From NCBI RefSeq assembly GCF_014784055.1, contig NZ_CP061813.1:1451501-1515500 (forward strand): DNA of 64,000 nt, in the 5' to 3' direction. Below the pieces are notes generated by a model. The model did not search any database and was not told the DNA's origin. It saw only the letters and a list, made by a program, of their open reading frames with translations. This DNA comes from Polaribacter haliotis. GTDB taxonomy: Bacteria; Bacteroidota; Bacteroidia; Flavobacteriales; Flavobacteriaceae. Made by a program: the position numbers and the translations under genes. This document shows, piece after piece, positions 25,545 to 32,538 of the stretch (position 1 is the first letter of the stretch; each line of letters starts with the position of its first letter).

Positions 25545-26546
25545 ATGAAACTAAAAGTAGGATTATTAGGTGGTGGATCTTGGGGAACAACTGTTGCTTC
25601 TTTAACAGCAAAAAATGCTGAAACAATTCTTTGGGCAAGAAACCAAGAAACAGTTAACGAGATTAATGAGCATCATACAAATGAGAAATATTTGCCAAAT
25701 GCAAAACTAACATCTTCCTTAAGAGCATCTTCTTCCATAAAAGAAACTGTAGAAGAAGCAGATGTTATTGTTATGGGTGTTCCTGCACAAAGTTTTAGAA
25801 AAGTATTAGAAGAAGCAAAACCTCATATTCGACCTTGGGTTCCCATTGTAAATTTAGCAAAAGGTTTAGAGATTAGCACAAAAATGCGAATGACAGAAAT
25901 TGTTAACGAAATAATGCCTGGACATCCTGCAGGAGTTTTAACGGGGCCAAATTTGGCGAAAGAAATTCATTTTGGAAACGCTGCTGCTGCTGTTATTGCA
26001 ATGGTAGATAAATTGATTGCAACCAGATTACAAAGCGTTTTTAGTTCTGGTCTTTTTCGTGTGTACACAAATACAGATGTTATTGGTTGTGAATTAGGTG
26101 GAGCTTTAAAAAATATTATTGCCATTGCAACAGGAATGGGAGATGGCGCAAATGCAGGAGACAACACAAGAGCCGCAATTATTACCAGAGGTTTATCGGA
26201 ATTGACAAGATTAGGAATTGCAATGGGTGGAAAACAAAGAACCTTTGCAGGTTTAGCAGGAATGGGAGATTTAGTGGCAACTTGTTCGAGTTCTAAAAGT
26301 AGAAATCATCATGTTGGTTTTCAATTAGGAAGAGGAAAAAGTTTAGAGCAAATTATTAATGAAATGAATGAAGTTGCAGAAGGTGTAAAAACTGCAAAAG
26401 TTGTGGTAGAATTAGCAAAAGATTATAATGTTGACATGCCTATTTCTCAAGAAATTTATAAAGTTTTGTACGAAGGAAATACTGTAAATGATGCTTTTAA
26501 AGGATTATTAAGATATGAAGTTGGCTCTGAAAAAGAACCAGGATAA
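25545..26546 (+). CDS. gpsA: NAD(P)H-dependent glycerol-3-phosphate dehydrogenase
   Basis: This 333-residue enzyme reduces dihydroxyacetone phosphate to sn-glycerol 3-phosphate, the backbone for glycerolipids. Signatures are the Rossmann motif GLLGGGSWGTTVA, LTGPNLAKEI, GCELGGALKNIIAIATGMGDG with the catalytic Lys, and FAGLAGMGDLVATC. Length is normal. Only 19 bp separate it from the acyltransferase fusion, so substrate supply and acylation are encoded together. It is probably the main or a dedicated copy; whether another gpsA exists elsewhere cannot be seen. Confidence 0.95.
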   Translation: MKLKVGLLGGGSWGTTVASLTAKNAETILWARNQETVNEINEHHTNEKYLPNAKLTSSLRASSSIKETVEEADVIVMGVPAQSFRKVLEEAKPHIRPWVPIVNLAKGLEISTKMRMTEIVNEIMPGHPAGVLTGPNLAKEIHFGNAAAAVIAMVDKLIATRLQSVFSSGLFRVYTNTDVIGCELGGALKNIIAIATGMGDGANAGDNTRAAIITRGLSELTRLGIAMGGKQRTFAGLAGMGDLVATCSSSKSRNHHVGFQLGRGKSLEQIINEMNEVAEGVKTAKVVVELAKDYNVDMPISQEIYKVLYEGNTVNDAFKGLLRYEVGSEKEPG

Positions 26547-26556
26547 AATTGAGACT

Positions 26557-27072
26557 ATGACAAAAAAACAAGAACAAACTGCCTCTTTTATGGTGCGTTT
26601 TAATCAGCAAATTTTTGAAGAAAAAGGAGAATCTTCTGTGCAATGGCGTGGAAAAATCTCTCATATTCAAGATGGAGAAGAACAACGTTTTACGGACTTT
26701 AATGATGCACTTTCTTTTATGCAACAAAAATTGGCAGAATTAACGGAAGAAGCTACAAAACATGAAAGTTCCGAAAAGCAAGAAACTATTTTAGATAAAA
26801 GTCTTTCTATGTGGAAAACCATTAAAAATGTAGGTCCGCAATTAATTAAAGACACTTTAAAGGATCCTAAAAAACAGCTGACGAATTTACAAGATGAAAT
26901 CCAGGGAAAAATAAGTTCTTTTGGTGAAGAAATTGGCGAGAAAGTTCATATAAATGAATGGAGAAATGCATCAAGATCTGACTTTAATAAAATTCAAAAT
27001 CAGATTCAAAATTTATCATCAGAAATGAAAAAACTGACTTCGAAAATTGACAAATTGAACAAAAAGAAGTAG
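26557..27072 (+). CDS. Coiled-coil protein with N-terminal small beta domain, phasin-operon partner
   Basis: A 171-residue protein. The ATG at 26557 is chosen; an earlier in-frame start would overlap gpsA. Residues 6-55 form a small domain with SFMVRFNQQIF, SSVQWRGKISHIQDGEEQRFTDFNDALSFM, which resembles the SFVVRI..E...WRG.I.HV.SGE pattern found in many bacterial short proteins. Residues 75-171 are a long amphipathic coiled coil similar in style to phasins (LSMWKTIKNVGPQLIKDTL, FNKIQNQIQNLSSEMKKLTSKID). A role at the surface of storage bodies is inferred. It lies 10 bp after gpsA and 8 bp before the BTAD regulator. Confidence 0.75.
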   Translation: MTKKQEQTASFMVRFNQQIFEEKGESSVQWRGKISHIQDGEEQRFTDFNDALSFMQQKLAELTEEATKHESSEKQETILDKSLSMWKTIKNVGPQLIKDTLKDPKKQLTNLQDEIQGKISSFGEEIGEKVHINEWRNASRSDFNKIQNQIQNLSSEMKKLTSKIDKLNKKK

Positions 27073-27080
27073 TTATTTAT

Positions 27081-27884
27081 ATGTCAGATTTACTTCAACA
27101 ATTACGAGAATTAGAAACCTTTCAAGAGAATGCAACAATTCGCATTCAAACTTTAGGTGGTTTTAATTTATGGAGAAATCAAGAAAAAATAGATGCTAAA
27201 GAATGGGGAAGAGATAAAACCATTCAACTTTTACAATATTTAATTTCATACCGAAAAAGAAACGCGCTTCACAAAGAAAAAATAATGGATCATCTTTGGG
27301 AAGATTGGAACGATAGAGATTTTAAAGTCGCATTACATGGAATTAATAAGGTTTTGGAACCCAACAGACCTTCCAGAACTGAAGCGATTTACATTACAAG
27401 GCAAGGTGTTAGTTATCAAATTGATTTGGAAAAACTTTGGATTGATGTTGAAGCATTAGAAAAATACATCATTTTAGGAAACCAGGCTTTTGAAGTTGAT
27501 AATGAAGTTGCTAAAAAAGCATATCAAAATGCTATAAATTTATACAAAGGTTCTTATTTACCAAACAGAATTTACGAAGATTGGACTTCCGAAGAAAGAG
27601 AAAGATCTCAGTTACTTATTTTAGGAGCCTATATTACTTTAGCAGAAATTTTATTGGAAGAAAAACCTATAGAAAGTATTCGTTTGGCGCAAAATGCATT
27701 AGCAATTGATGCTGCTTGGGAAGAAGCTTACAGAATACAAATGAAGGCTTATATTGTTAAAGGAAATAGACCACAAGCGATAAAAACCTATATGAAATGT
27801 GAGGTTATTTTAGAAGAAGAATATGGAATTTCTCCACTTCCTGAAACAAAAAAACTACTACAAGAAATAGAAGCAATTACCTAA
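27081..27884 (+). CDS. BTAD/SARP-like transcriptional activator
   Basis: This 267-residue regulator has an N-terminal OmpR-type winged helix (about 20-115: IRIQTLGGFNLWRNQEKIDAKE, RDKTIQLLQYLI, DHLWEDW, FKVALHGINKVLEPN, YITRQGVSYQID) and a C-terminal bacterial transcriptional activator (BTAD) TPR domain (about 120-265, with YKGSYLPNRIYEDWTSEERE and NRPQAIKTYMKCEVILEEEYGISPLPET). SARP-type proteins bind direct repeats spaced by one helical turn at -35 regions; two such sites with 11-bp period follow it, in front of the phasin-like genes. It is the last gene of the lipid polycistron and probably activates those promoters. Confidence 0.9.
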   Translation: MSDLLQQLRELETFQENATIRIQTLGGFNLWRNQEKIDAKEWGRDKTIQLLQYLISYRKRNALHKEKIMDHLWEDWNDRDFKVALHGINKVLEPNRPSRTEAIYITRQGVSYQIDLEKLWIDVEALEKYIILGNQAFEVDNEVAKKAYQNAINLYKGSYLPNRIYEDWTSEERERSQLLILGAYITLAEILLEEKPIESIRLAQNALAIDAAWEEAYRIQMKAYIVKGNRPQAIKTYMKCEVILEEEYGISPLPETKKLLQEIEAIT

Positions 27885-27905
27885 AATACAACCTCTTACT
27901 TAATC

Positions 27906-27940
27906 TGCAACTCATTTGCAACCTCCATTTTTTATGTTTG
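27906..27940 (+). promoter_or_regulatory. Activator site and promoter of the first phasin-like gene
   Basis: Two TGCAAC half-sites (27906-27911 and 27917-27922) with an 11-bp period lie upstream of the perfect -7 box TATGTTTG (27933-27940). No -33 TTG is placed correctly, as expected for an activator-dependent promoter. The same arrangement with identical distances precedes the gene at 28306. Confidence 0.75.
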
Positions 27941-27972
27941 CATCATAATTAGTAAATAAAACTAAAAAAAAG

Positions 27973-28230
27973 ATGAAAACTATTTCAACAATAAATATAA
28001 AAGAGCATACCTTAAAGTTAAATGATTTCGCTTTAGAATCTACAGAAAAAGTTGTTTTGAAAACAATAAATACAACTGAAGATTTACAAAAATTTACAGC
28101 AAAGAAAATAAAAAGCACTTTAAGTTTTACAGAGAAGCAACAAGAAAATTTCTTCAATAAAGCTGAAAATGTAAAAAGTTTGGTTTGGAAAAAAATAAAC
28201 AAAACTGTAGATTTTTTCAGCAAAAACTAA
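27973..28230 (+). CDS. Phasin-like small protein 1
   Basis: An 85-residue helical protein with a STEKVVLKTINTTEDLQKFTAKKIKSTLSF core and a QQENFFNKAENVKSLVWKKI helix. These align with the cores of the proteins at 28306 and 29209 (helix - EKWQKLTAK - KQQ - ETAESIKGQL). It has no signal peptide or membrane segment and is rich in Lys. Short amphipathic coiled-coil proteins of this kind coat storage granules; the call rests on similarity among the three and on the lipid operon next to them. Confidence 0.72.
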   Translation: MKTISTINIKEHTLKLNDFALESTEKVVLKTINTTEDLQKFTAKKIKSTLSFTEKQQENFFNKAENVKSLVWKKINKTVDFFSKN

Positions 28231-28232
28231 AA

Positions 28233-28267
28233 TGCAACTCATCTGCAACTAACAGAAATTATATTTG
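28233..28267 (+). promoter_or_regulatory. Activator site and promoter of the second phasin-like gene
   Basis: TGCAAC half-sites at 28233-28238 and 28244-28249 (11-bp period; spacer TCATC against TCATT in the first site) precede the -7 box TATATTTG (28260-28267). The distance from second half-site to box (16 nt start to start) equals that of the first promoter. The short gap after the first phasin-like stop means this promoter lies in the intergenic region. Confidence 0.75.
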
Positions 28268-28305
28268 CAGTATAAATTAATAAACAACGCACAAAAACAT
28301 ATATT

Positions 28306-29181
28306 ATGGCAACAAAGAAATCTAAAAAAGATAACAAATTAGGAAAAGCAAAAGCAATCGTTAAGAAAATAAATAACGATTTAATTGATGCTTCTTTTAA
28401 CGCAATTGAAACTACTGTTAAGACAGGAGAAAAATGGCAAAAATTAACGGCTAAATTAGTAAAGAAAGCAGAACCATTAACAAAGCAACAAATTAATATG
28501 GTTGTAGAAACTGCAGAATCTATTAAAGGTCAGTTAGAAAACGGAACAGAGCGTTTAAAAACATTGGTTGGTTACGACCCAAAAATGTTAGAAAATGCAA
28601 AGAAAATGGTGTCTGAACATCCTTTAGTTGAAAAAGCTGAAGAAATGAAAGACAAAATCGAAAAAGAAGTTTCTAACAATAAATTAGTTAAGAAAGCAGA
28701 AAAAATGTCTTCTAAATTAAAAAAGAACATCACAGAAACAATTGAAGATGTTAAAGAAAAAATAGAAGATTATACAGAAGACGTTATAGATGACGTAAAA
28801 GGAAAAGTAAATAAAGCTACAGGTACAAAATCTAAAAAAGCTCCAGCTAAAAAAACTACTCCTAAAAAAACGGCTCCAAAGAAAAAAGCGGTTACTAAAA
28901 AAGTAGAAGTTGAAGTAGAAAAAGTAGTGGTTGTAAAAACGGATGTAAAAGACGATTTAAAAGTAATTAAAGGAATTGGACCCGTTTTAGAAACTTCTTT
29001 AAATGATTTAGGTGTAACTGCCTATGATCAAATTGCAAAAATGACGCTTAAAAACATGAATCAATTATTAACTGATGCAGGAATAAATGCAAAAATTTAT
29101 GATTTATCTGGTTGGAAAGCACAAGCAAAATTGGCTTTAAAAGGAGATATGGAAGCAGTTAAAAACTGGGAGAAGAAATAA
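28306..29181 (+). CDS. Phasin-like protein with histone-like Lys tail and helix-hairpin-helix domain
   Basis: A 291-residue protein in four parts. Residues 1-90 are a phasin-like helical domain (GEKWQKLTAKLVKKAEPLTK, ETAESIKGQLENG). Residues 95-170 are a charged coiled coil with repeats of VEKAEEMKDKI and VKKAEKMSSKL. Residues 173-200 are a Lys/Ala/Pro/Thr-rich tail of histone H1 type. Residues 213-291 are a helix-hairpin-helix domain (LKVIKGIGPVLETSLNDLGV). The plan recalls Pseudomonas PhaF, whose phasin domain plus Lys-rich tail ties granules to the nucleoid. A link between storage bodies and DNA is inferred. Confidence 0.78.
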   Translation: MATKKSKKDNKLGKAKAIVKKINNDLIDASFNAIETTVKTGEKWQKLTAKLVKKAEPLTKQQINMVVETAESIKGQLENGTERLKTLVGYDPKMLENAKKMVSEHPLVEKAEEMKDKIEKEVSNNKLVKKAEKMSSKLKKNITETIEDVKEKIEDYTEDVIDDVKGKVNKATGTKSKKAPAKKTTPKKTAPKKKAVTKKVEVEVEKVVVVKTDVKDDLKVIKGIGPVLETSLNDLGVTAYDQIAKMTLKNMNQLLTDAGINAKIYDLSGWKAQAKLALKGDMEAVKNWEKK

Positions 29182-29208
29182 TTTTATCAACTTTAAAAAT
29201 TCATACAA

Positions 29209-29490
29209 ATGAAAACTAAAAATATAAAAGTTACCGAAAAATTAAACAACGCAATTGTTAATGCAAAAAGTTCTGCAAAAAAAGCAAATGATTATGCTTT
29301 AAACACAACTGAAGAAGTAGTTTTAGAAACAATTACAATTGCGGAAAACTGGCAAAAAGTAACAGACAAAGCTTTAAAAGGTGGCGTAAAGTTAATGGCG
29401 AATCAACAAAATTTAATTTTTGATACGTTAGAGACAGTAAAAGCTCAATTAATAGATGGAAAGAAAAAATTAAGTAAAGTTTTTGCTTAA
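29209..29490 (+). CDS. Phasin-like small protein 2
   Basis: This 93-residue protein shares with its two neighbours the TTEEVVLETITIAENWQKVTDKALKGG and QQNLIFDTLETVKAQLIDGKKKL segments. It is amphipathic, Lys-rich, without Cys or membrane helices. It lies 27 bp after the larger phasin-like gene and directly before a terminator, so it is expressed from the BTAD-type promoter at 28233. Confidence 0.72.
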   Translation: MKTKNIKVTEKLNNAIVNAKSSAKKANDYALNTTEEVVLETITIAENWQKVTDKALKGGVKLMANQQNLIFDTLETVKAQLIDGKKKLSKVFA

Positions 29491-29513
29491 AAGTTCCCTG
29501 ATATTTTTTTTTT

Positions 29514-29550
29514 AAAACCAAGTTAATTTTTAACTTGGTTTTTTGTTTTT
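29514..29550 (+). terminator. Terminator of the phasin-like unit
   Basis: AAAACCAAGTTA (29514-29525) pairs with TAACTTGGTTTT (29531-29542) around a 5-nt loop and is followed by a T-rich run. It separates the phasin-like genes from the second TetR-ABC1 pair. Confidence 0.92.
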
Positions 29551-29587
29551 ATATCATTTCTTATTCTTTTAACCATAAAACGTTTCG

Positions 29588-29595
29588 TATTTTTG
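29588..29595 (+). promoter_or_regulatory. -7 promoter box of TetR copy 2
   Basis: TATTTTTG (29588-29595) is a full TAnnTTTG match. With the final G at -4 the transcript would start at about 29599, one base before the ATG, implying a leaderless message. No match to the palindrome of TetR copy 1 is visible here. Confidence 0.6.
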
Positions 29596-29599
29596 TTAC

Positions 29600-30256
29600 A
29601 TGGCAAAAAAGAAAAAAGTTTCTAAATTAGACATCCTTACTTTGTACATGGATTTCGTTGTAGAACATCAAAATAAACCTTTAGATGTTGAAGATTTCTG
29701 TGAAACTGTAAAGATTGAAACAACTTCTTTTCACAAACATTTTAAGTCTTTAAAAAAGGTTGAAAAAACAGTTTTTAAAGAACTTTTTAATAATTCTTTA
29801 GAAGTATTAAATGAAAGTGAAGAATTTGTTTCTTTCGATAAAAAAAATCAACTTTTAAGTTTATACTTTACTTTTTTTGAGAACCTAAATTTAAACAGAG
29901 AATACATTGTTATTGTTTTAAAAGGTTGTAAAAACAAGATAAAATCATTCAGTACATTTTCTGATTTAAAAAAGGAATTTATTCAATTTGTTAATCATTT
30001 AGAAATTTCTGAAAGCATCTTACCTATTGATGGTCTAGAAAAAGCACAGAGAAAGTTTGTAGGGGAATCTGCCTGGATTCAACTTTTTTTAACCATTAAA
30101 TTTTGGTTAGATGACACTTCTGAATCTTTTGAAAAAACCGATATTTTAATTGAAAAATCTATCAATACAAGTTTTGAGCTTTTAGAAAATAATTTTCTGA
30201 AAAACGCTTTGGATTTAGGGAAATTTATCTACAAAGAGAAGTTTCAAAAAGAATAA
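29600..30256 (+). CDS. TetR-like transcriptional regulator (copy 2)
   Basis: This 218-residue protein, the same length as copy 1 at 3314, shares the layout MAxKK...SKLDILTLYMDFVVEHQN, a divergent helix-turn-helix (SFHKHFKSLKKVEKTVF), LLSLYFTFFE, WIQLFLTIKFWLDDTSESFEKTDI and IEKSIN. It is followed after 6 bp by the second ABC1 kinase, and stands directly after the phasin-like genes. Regulation of the nearby lipid genes is likely but untested. The ligand domain keeps the family layout, though the ligand is unknown. Confidence 0.75.
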   Translation: MAKKKKVSKLDILTLYMDFVVEHQNKPLDVEDFCETVKIETTSFHKHFKSLKKVEKTVFKELFNNSLEVLNESEEFVSFDKKNQLLSLYFTFFENLNLNREYIVIVLKGCKNKIKSFSTFSDLKKEFIQFVNHLEISESILPIDGLEKAQRKFVGESAWIQLFLTIKFWLDDTSESFEKTDILIEKSINTSFELLENNFLKNALDLGKFIYKEKFQKE

Positions 30257-30262
30257 AATTCT

Positions 30263-31573
30263 ATGAAAAAAGCAAGTAAAATACCTATTTCTAAATTACA
30301 AAGAGCTTCTAAATTAGTTACAACAGGTGCAAAAGTTGGTGTAAATTATTTAAAATATTACGGAAATAAAATAACTGAATCCGAAGAAGACGCAAGAGAA
30401 AAACTAAACAAATCGAATGCAGAAGATATTTACGATAGCTTAAAAGACTTAAAAGGAAGTCCGCTAAAAGTTGCGCAAATGTTAAGCATGGAAAAAAGTA
30501 TTTTACCAAGAGCTTATGTAGAAAAATTTTCTTTGGCGCAGTTTTCTGTTCCACCACTATCTGAAGCGTTAGTTACAAAAACATTTAAAAAGAGTTTTGG
30601 AAAATTCCCCAGTGATATTTACGATTTTTTTGATTTAAAAGCATACAATGCAGCTAGTATTGGGCAAGTTCATAAAGCAGAAAAAGATGGTAAAAAATTA
30701 GCAGTTAAAATTCAATATCCAGGAGTTTCAGACAGTATAAAATCTGATTTAGCATTACTAAAACCTTTTGTTATTAGAATGTTTAACATGAAAGGAAAAA
30801 TGTCTGATGAGTATTTTTTAGAGGTTCAAAATAAATTATTAGAAGAAACAGACTACGTTTTAGAAGTAGAACAAAGCCAAGAAATTGTAGATGCTTGTAA
30901 AGACATTCCAAATTTATCTTTTCCTAATTATTATAAAGAATTATCCTCTAAACAGATAATTACAATGGATTGGATGCAAGGAATCCATTTATCAGAATTT
31001 ACAAATACCAACACAAATCAACAAAAAGCAAATTTACTTGGACAAGCTTTATGGGATTTTTATATGTTTCAAATTCATAATTTAAAAAAAGTACATGCAG
31101 ATCCTCATCCAGGGAATTTTTTAATTTCTGAAGATGATAAATTAGTCGCTTTAGATTTTGGTTGCATGAAAACTATTCCTTTAGATTTTTACAATCCATA
31201 TTTTGTTTTAGCAAACAAAGAAACGCTTGCTAATGATGCATTATTTGATGAGAAAATGTACGAATTAGAAATCTTATTGAAAGATGATAGCAAAGAAGAA
31301 TTGGAATTTTTTAGAGCAATGTTTCATGAAATGCTATCAATTTTTACACAACCTTTTCACGTAGAAACTTTTGATTTTTCCGACGAAGTATTTTTCAATA
31401 AAATATCTGAATTTGGCGAGCGTTATTCTAAAAGTGCAGAATTAAGATCTATGAATGGTAGCAGAGGCTCCAAGCATTTTATTTACATGAATAGAACTTT
31501 TTTCGGGCTCTATAATTTAATGTTCGATTTAAAAGCGAAGGACATTAAAATTAATAATTTCCTTAATTTATAA
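30263..31573 (+). CDS. ABC1/UbiB-family atypical kinase (copy 2)
   Basis: A 436-residue ABC1 kinase, closely similar to copy 1 along the whole length. It keeps KVAQMLSMEKSILP, NAASIGQVHKAEKDGKKLAVKIQYPGV, HADPHPGNFLIS and LDFGCMKTIP. The same two departures from the family consensus (Ala in KxGQ, Asn in the Ala-rich loop) are present, so they are fixed features of this subfamily and not random changes. Plant ABC1 kinases of plastoglobules act on prenyl-lipids in lipid bodies, which makes its place beside phasin-like genes suggestive. Confidence 0.9.
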   Translation: MKKASKIPISKLQRASKLVTTGAKVGVNYLKYYGNKITESEEDAREKLNKSNAEDIYDSLKDLKGSPLKVAQMLSMEKSILPRAYVEKFSLAQFSVPPLSEALVTKTFKKSFGKFPSDIYDFFDLKAYNAASIGQVHKAEKDGKKLAVKIQYPGVSDSIKSDLALLKPFVIRMFNMKGKMSDEYFLEVQNKLLEETDYVLEVEQSQEIVDACKDIPNLSFPNYYKELSSKQIITMDWMQGIHLSEFTNTNTNQQKANLLGQALWDFYMFQIHNLKKVHADPHPGNFLISEDDKLVALDFGCMKTIPLDFYNPYFVLANKETLANDALFDEKMYELEILLKDDSKEELEFFRAMFHEMLSIFTQPFHVETFDFSDEVFFNKISEFGERYSKSAELRSMNGSRGSKHFIYMNRTFFGLYNLMFDLKAKDIKINNFLNL

Positions 31574-31610
31574 AATCTTTACTATTTTAGTACATTAATT
31601 AATATTTTAT

Positions 31611-32216
31611 ATGCTTATTATTGGAATTGCTGGTGGAACAGGAAGTGGAAAAACCACTGTTGTAAATCAAATTATAAAACAATTACCTACAGACGAAGTT
31701 TGTGTAATTTCACAAGACTCTTATTATAATGCCACAGACGACATGGCATATGAAGAGCGTGCAAAAATAAATTTCGACCATCCAAGAGCCATTGATTTCG
31801 AATTAATTATAAAACATCTAAAAGCATTAAGGCTTGGCAAAACAATAAACCAACCAGTGTATTCTTTTGTAACTCACAATAGAACCAAAGATGTTGTAAA
31901 AACACACCCAAGAAAAGTGGTTATTGTCGAAGGTATTCTTATTTTAAATAATAAAGAATTAAGAGATTTATTCGATATTAAAATTTTTGTTCATGCAGAA
32001 ACAGACGAACGATTAATTCGAAGGTTAAAAAGAGATATTTCTGAAAGAGGAAGAGATTTAGACGAAGTTTTAAATCGATATCAAACAACATTAAAACCTA
32101 TGCATCAGCAATTTATAGAGCCTACAAAAAACTTTGCAGACCTAATAATACCAAATGACAAATACAATACTGTTGCAATAGACATCGTTAGAACAGTGAT
32201 AAACGAACGCTTATAA
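31611..32216 (+). CDS. udk: Uridine kinase
   Basis: This 201-residue enzyme phosphorylates uridine and cytidine in pyrimidine salvage. It has the P-loop GIAGGTGSGKTT, the QDSYY segment, FDHPRAIDFELI and the INQPVYSF.THNR substrate region, ending in DLIIP. Length and motifs are typical. It begins the conserved flavobacterial run udk, DivIC-like, mutA, mutB. Confidence 0.95.
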   Translation: MLIIGIAGGTGSGKTTVVNQIIKQLPTDEVCVISQDSYYNATDDMAYEERAKINFDHPRAIDFELIIKHLKALRLGKTINQPVYSFVTHNRTKDVVKTHPRKVVIVEGILILNNKELRDLFDIKIFVHAETDERLIRRLKRDISERGRDLDEVLNRYQTTLKPMHQQFIEPTKNFADLIIPNDKYNTVAIDIVRTVINERL

Positions 32217-32220
32217 TAAA

Positions 32221-32538
32221 ATGACTTTAAAGAATTTAAAAGAAAATAAAGCCGTAAAAATTCTAACAAATATTTTTGTTTTAATTTTAATTCCATTTGT
32301 AATATGGATGCTTTTTTTTGATGACAATTCATATTTAGTCCATCGTAAATTCAATAAAGAAATAAACGATTTAGAAAATACAATTTCTTTTTATAAAACG
32401 AAAATAAAAGAAGACAGAGTAACCATAAAAAAGCTAGAAGATTCTTTACAATTAGAACGTTTTGCAAGAGAAAAGTATCTAATGAAAAAAGAAAATGAAG
32501 ACATTTATATTATTGAATTCGATACCATAAAAAAATAA
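32221..32538 (+). CDS. FtsB/DivIC-like septum-formation protein
   Basis: A 105-residue inner-membrane protein with one N-terminal membrane helix (about 15-32, TNIFVLILIPFVIWMLFF) and a periplasmic coiled coil (RKFNKEINDLENTISFYKTKIKEDRVTIKKLEDSLQ) ending ARE.YLMKKENEDIYIIEF, the family hallmark. Such proteins join the FtsL/FtsQ divisome subcomplex. It lies 4 bp after udk and its stop overlaps mutA (TAATG). Confidence 0.9.
   Translation: MTLKNLKENKAVKILTNIFVLILIPFVIWMLFFDDNSYLVHRKFNKEINDLENTISFYKTKIKEDRVTIKKLEDSLQLERFAREKYLMKKENEDIYIIEFDTIKK

Noticed and set aside
27912..28223. 103-residue open frame antisense to the first phasin-like gene
   Set aside because: Phe/Val-rich shadow of a Lys-rich coding strand; it would also overlap the shared BTAD promoter.
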